Assembly: GCA_944381335.1 (NCBI GenBank)
Contig: CALWKT010000093.1
Location: 1 to 5,728 of the forward strand
Direction of reading: 5' to 3'
From: an uncultured Christensenellaceae bacterium
GTDB taxonomy: Bacteria > Bacillota_A > Clostridia > Christensenellales > UBA3700
Length of the DNA stretch: 5,728 bases
Both the position numbers and the translations under genes were made by a program. How positions within the stretch are numbered: position 1 is the stretch's first letter; the number at the start of each line of letters is the position of its first letter. Below the pieces are notes generated by a model. That model did not search any database and was not told the DNA's origin. It saw nothing but the letters and a program-made list of their open reading frames with translations. Shown piece after piece: positions 5,202 to 5,728 of the stretch.

Positions 5202-5728
5202 ATGCAATTTAAAGAAATAAATTTGTTTGAGGGCATATCTGACGAAGACGTGATGAGAATGGTATCGTGTTTCGGCGCGAAGATAAAGGACTTCGGGGAA
5301 GGAGAACTGATCTGCGATTACTCGGATACGGGCGAAGAGGTGGGCGTGATGATCCGGGGGTGCGCGGCGATGATACGCACAGACGAAAACGGTGAAATTG
5401 CCGTGATGGAGCTTTTCGCTGAAGGGGATATTTTCGGGGAAGTGCTGGCGTTTTCAAACGAGGCGGGCGACAGCGTAAAGGTGATTGCGGAGAGCGACTC
5501 AGAGGTCATGTTCATAAAGTACGACCAGATCACAAAGCGTTGCGAGAGGGCTTGCGAGCATCACAGCAGACTTGTTGCGAACATGTTCGGTCTGATAGCG
5601 AAAAAGACGCTGTCTCTGAGTCAGAGGATAGAGATTCTTTCCAAGAAGACGACGAGAGAAAAGCTCCTTTATTATTTCAATATATTATCCAAAAAATACG
5701 GCGCGGAGTTTAGTTTGCCGATGTCGGT
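5202..5728 (+). CDS. Crp/Fnr-family transcriptional regulator (3' end cut by window)
   Basis: An uninterrupted frame of 175 codons runs from the ATG at 5202 off the right edge. GAGGA (5192-5196) precedes the ATG by 5 nt. Residues 1-115 form a cyclic-nucleotide-binding-type beta-roll: LFEGISDED at the start, GEEVGVMIRGCAAMIRTDENGEI as the central strands, and LFAEGDIFGEV (71-81) as the typical phosphate-cassette turn. A long dimerisation helix follows (about 108-145). The section TTREKLLYYFNIL (150-162) is the usual entry to the Crp-type winged helix-turn-helix, of which the recognition helix lies beyond the window. The Arg/Ser pair needed for cAMP after the GE turn is not present (VLAFSNEAGDSV). 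The cysteines (C23, C38, C54, C114, C118) do not form the N-terminal cluster of Fnr, so the signal is unknown. It is divergent from the flavodiiron operon with a palindromic operator between them, which suggests local regulation of the operon and of itself. Confidence 0.92.
   Translation, partial: MQFKEINLFEGISDEDVMRMVSCFGAKIKDFGEGELICDYSDTGEEVGVMIRGCAAMIRTDENGEIAVMELFAEGDIFGEVLAFSNEAGDSVKVIAESDSEVMFIKYDQITKRCERACEHHSRLVANMFGLIAKKTLSLSQRIEILSKKTTREKLLYYFNILSKKYGAEFSLPMS

Noticed and set aside
5209..5533. Minus-strand open frames opposite the Crp/Fnr-type gene
   Set aside because: They overlap a continuous plus-strand frame with clear Crp/Fnr features and start site. Their Ser/Pro/Arg-rich translations show no domain.

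Overview
The window reads as chromosomal DNA of a strictly anaerobic, Clostridia-like Bacillota. Strong GGAGG-type ribosome binding sites, a clostridial-style threonine synthase, a flavodiiron oxygen/NO reductase and a fragment resembling the anaerobic ribonucleotide reductase support this. Base composition looks roughly balanced by eye, with AT-rich intergenic gaps. No mobile element, CRISPR array, tRNA or rRNA was seen. The assignment below order level is not supported.

Left part (1-3467, plus strand). A gene of the isopropylmalate/homocitrate/Re-citrate synthase family runs in from the left edge and ends at 1365. It lacks the C-terminal regulatory domain of LeuA, and Re-citrate synthase is a serious candidate. 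A good sigma-A-type promoter (1397-1425) then starts a two-gene unit. The first gene is a small, poorly understood P-loop NTPase of 137 residues. The second is threonine synthase, whose ribosome binding site overlaps the stop codon of the P-loop gene, so the two are probably translationally coupled. A near-perfect intrinsic terminator closes the unit at 3441-3467.

Right part (3521-5728). A convergent minus-strand operon holds an 88-residue protein followed by a flavodiiron protein, and it ends at a bidirectional hairpin (3521-3555). The C-terminal third of the 88-residue protein resembles the glycyl-radical tail of class III ribonucleotide reductase (NrdD). Divergent from this operon is a Crp/Fnr-family regulator, cut by the right edge. 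The 112-bp gap between them holds two adjacent palindromes. One, TGTTG-N6-CAACA, has exact Crp-type geometry and sits about 42 bp upstream of the likely transcription start of the flavodiiron operon.

The most interesting unit is 3598-5728. It looks like a self-contained oxygen or nitrosative-stress module: a sensor-regulator, its operator, an O2/NO-scavenging enzyme, and a possible stand-alone glycyl-radical-domain protein related to an O2-sensitive enzyme. The functional link between these parts is inference.
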